From: Streptomyces lycii
GTDB taxonomy: Bacteria; Actinomycetota; Actinomycetes; Streptomycetales; Streptomycetaceae
Length of the DNA stretch: 64,000 nt
Assembly (NCBI RefSeq): GCF_009735685.1
Contig: NZ_WHPN01000293.1
Span: 1-64,000 of the forward strand
Direction of reading: 5' to 3'
Both the position numbers and the translations under genes were made by a program. How positions within the stretch are numbered: position 1 is the stretch's first letter; every line of letters starts with the position of its first letter. The notes under the pieces were generated by a model. It did not search any database, was not told where the DNA came from, and saw nothing but the letters and a program-made list of their open reading frames with translations. Below are positions 63,875-64,000 of the stretch, piece by piece.

Positions 63875-64000
63875 GTGGGAGATCGAGTGGTGCGGGGGCG
63901 GGGAGAGATCGGTGTCTCCCAGATCGCCGACCTGGCCGGGGTGTCGGCATCGACGGTGTCGAAGGTGATCCACGGCCGCGCGGGGGTGGGAACGGAAACG
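63875..64000 (+). CDS. LacI-family regulator, N-terminus only (runs off the window)
   Basis: 42 codons: GTG start, a variable leader, then GVSQIADLAGVSASTVSKVI, the LacI helix-turn-helix, and HGRAGVG. The rest lies beyond the window. A later GTG at 63887 or 63890 is possible. LacI types usually control sugar use. Confidence 0.75.
   Translation, partial: MGDRVVRGRGEIGVSQIADLAGVSASTVSKVIHGRAGVGTET

Overview
The window looks like part of the accessory arm of a Streptomyces linear chromosome. It is very GC-rich, with Streptomyces-type codon use and frequent GTG starts. There are many TetR-type regulators, broken insertion sequences and recombinases, and arm-style cargo. No rRNA, tRNA, CRISPR array or replication origin was seen.

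Layout. 1-4.15 kb: low-complexity GC-rich DNA around one membrane protein gene (1467-3011), including a purine-rich heptamer-repeat block with a perfect 50-bp duplication. 4.15-12.7 kb: a mobile-element graveyard. It holds an MBL-fold gene cut by an IS481 remnant, an IS5-family copy (4722-5611), an LLM flavin oxidoreductase, an IS630 copy with a TA target duplication but a broken transposase, a tyrosine recombinase with a broken partner, an IS5 remnant, and truncated caspase-like and SMI1-like genes. 12.9-17.1 kb: amino-acid permease with Lrp regulator, methyltransferase, and a MarR/alpha-beta hydrolase pair. 18.7-29.9 kb: a compact biosynthetic cluster. 30-46 kb: resolvase remnant, lipoprotein peptidase, Nudix, a DUF262/DUF1524 restriction-type protein, an IS21 istA-istB pair, DinB, zinc alcohol dehydrogenase with tautomerase, small regulators, Rrf2/SDR and a HAD phosphatase. 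46-64 kb: a secreted esterase, then six TetR regulators each beside a small oxidoreductase, hydrolase or P450 operon with clear palindromic operators, then a membrane-anchored Mrr-like nuclease, a hydrolase, a methyltransferase and the first codons of a LacI-type regulator.

The most interesting system is the 18.7-29.9 kb cluster. A divergent 2OG-Fe(II) oxygenase faces a nine-gene operon: a 2-deoxy-scyllo-inosose synthase-like cyclase, a bicupin, an SDR, a DegT-type aminotransferase of the 2-deoxy-scyllo-inosose aminotransferase type, two ATP-grasp ligases, an MFS exporter, a stand-alone class II glutamine amidotransferase and a glutamine synthetase-like ligase. The first steps of 2-deoxystreptamine (aminoglycoside) synthesis are therefore present, but there is no glycosyltransferase and no paromamine gene. 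Amide-forming ligases and a possible gamma-glutamyl attach/remove pair stand in their place. I infer an aminocyclitol joined to amino acids rather than to sugars; the product is not known to me. Recombinase remnants lie on both sides of the cluster.
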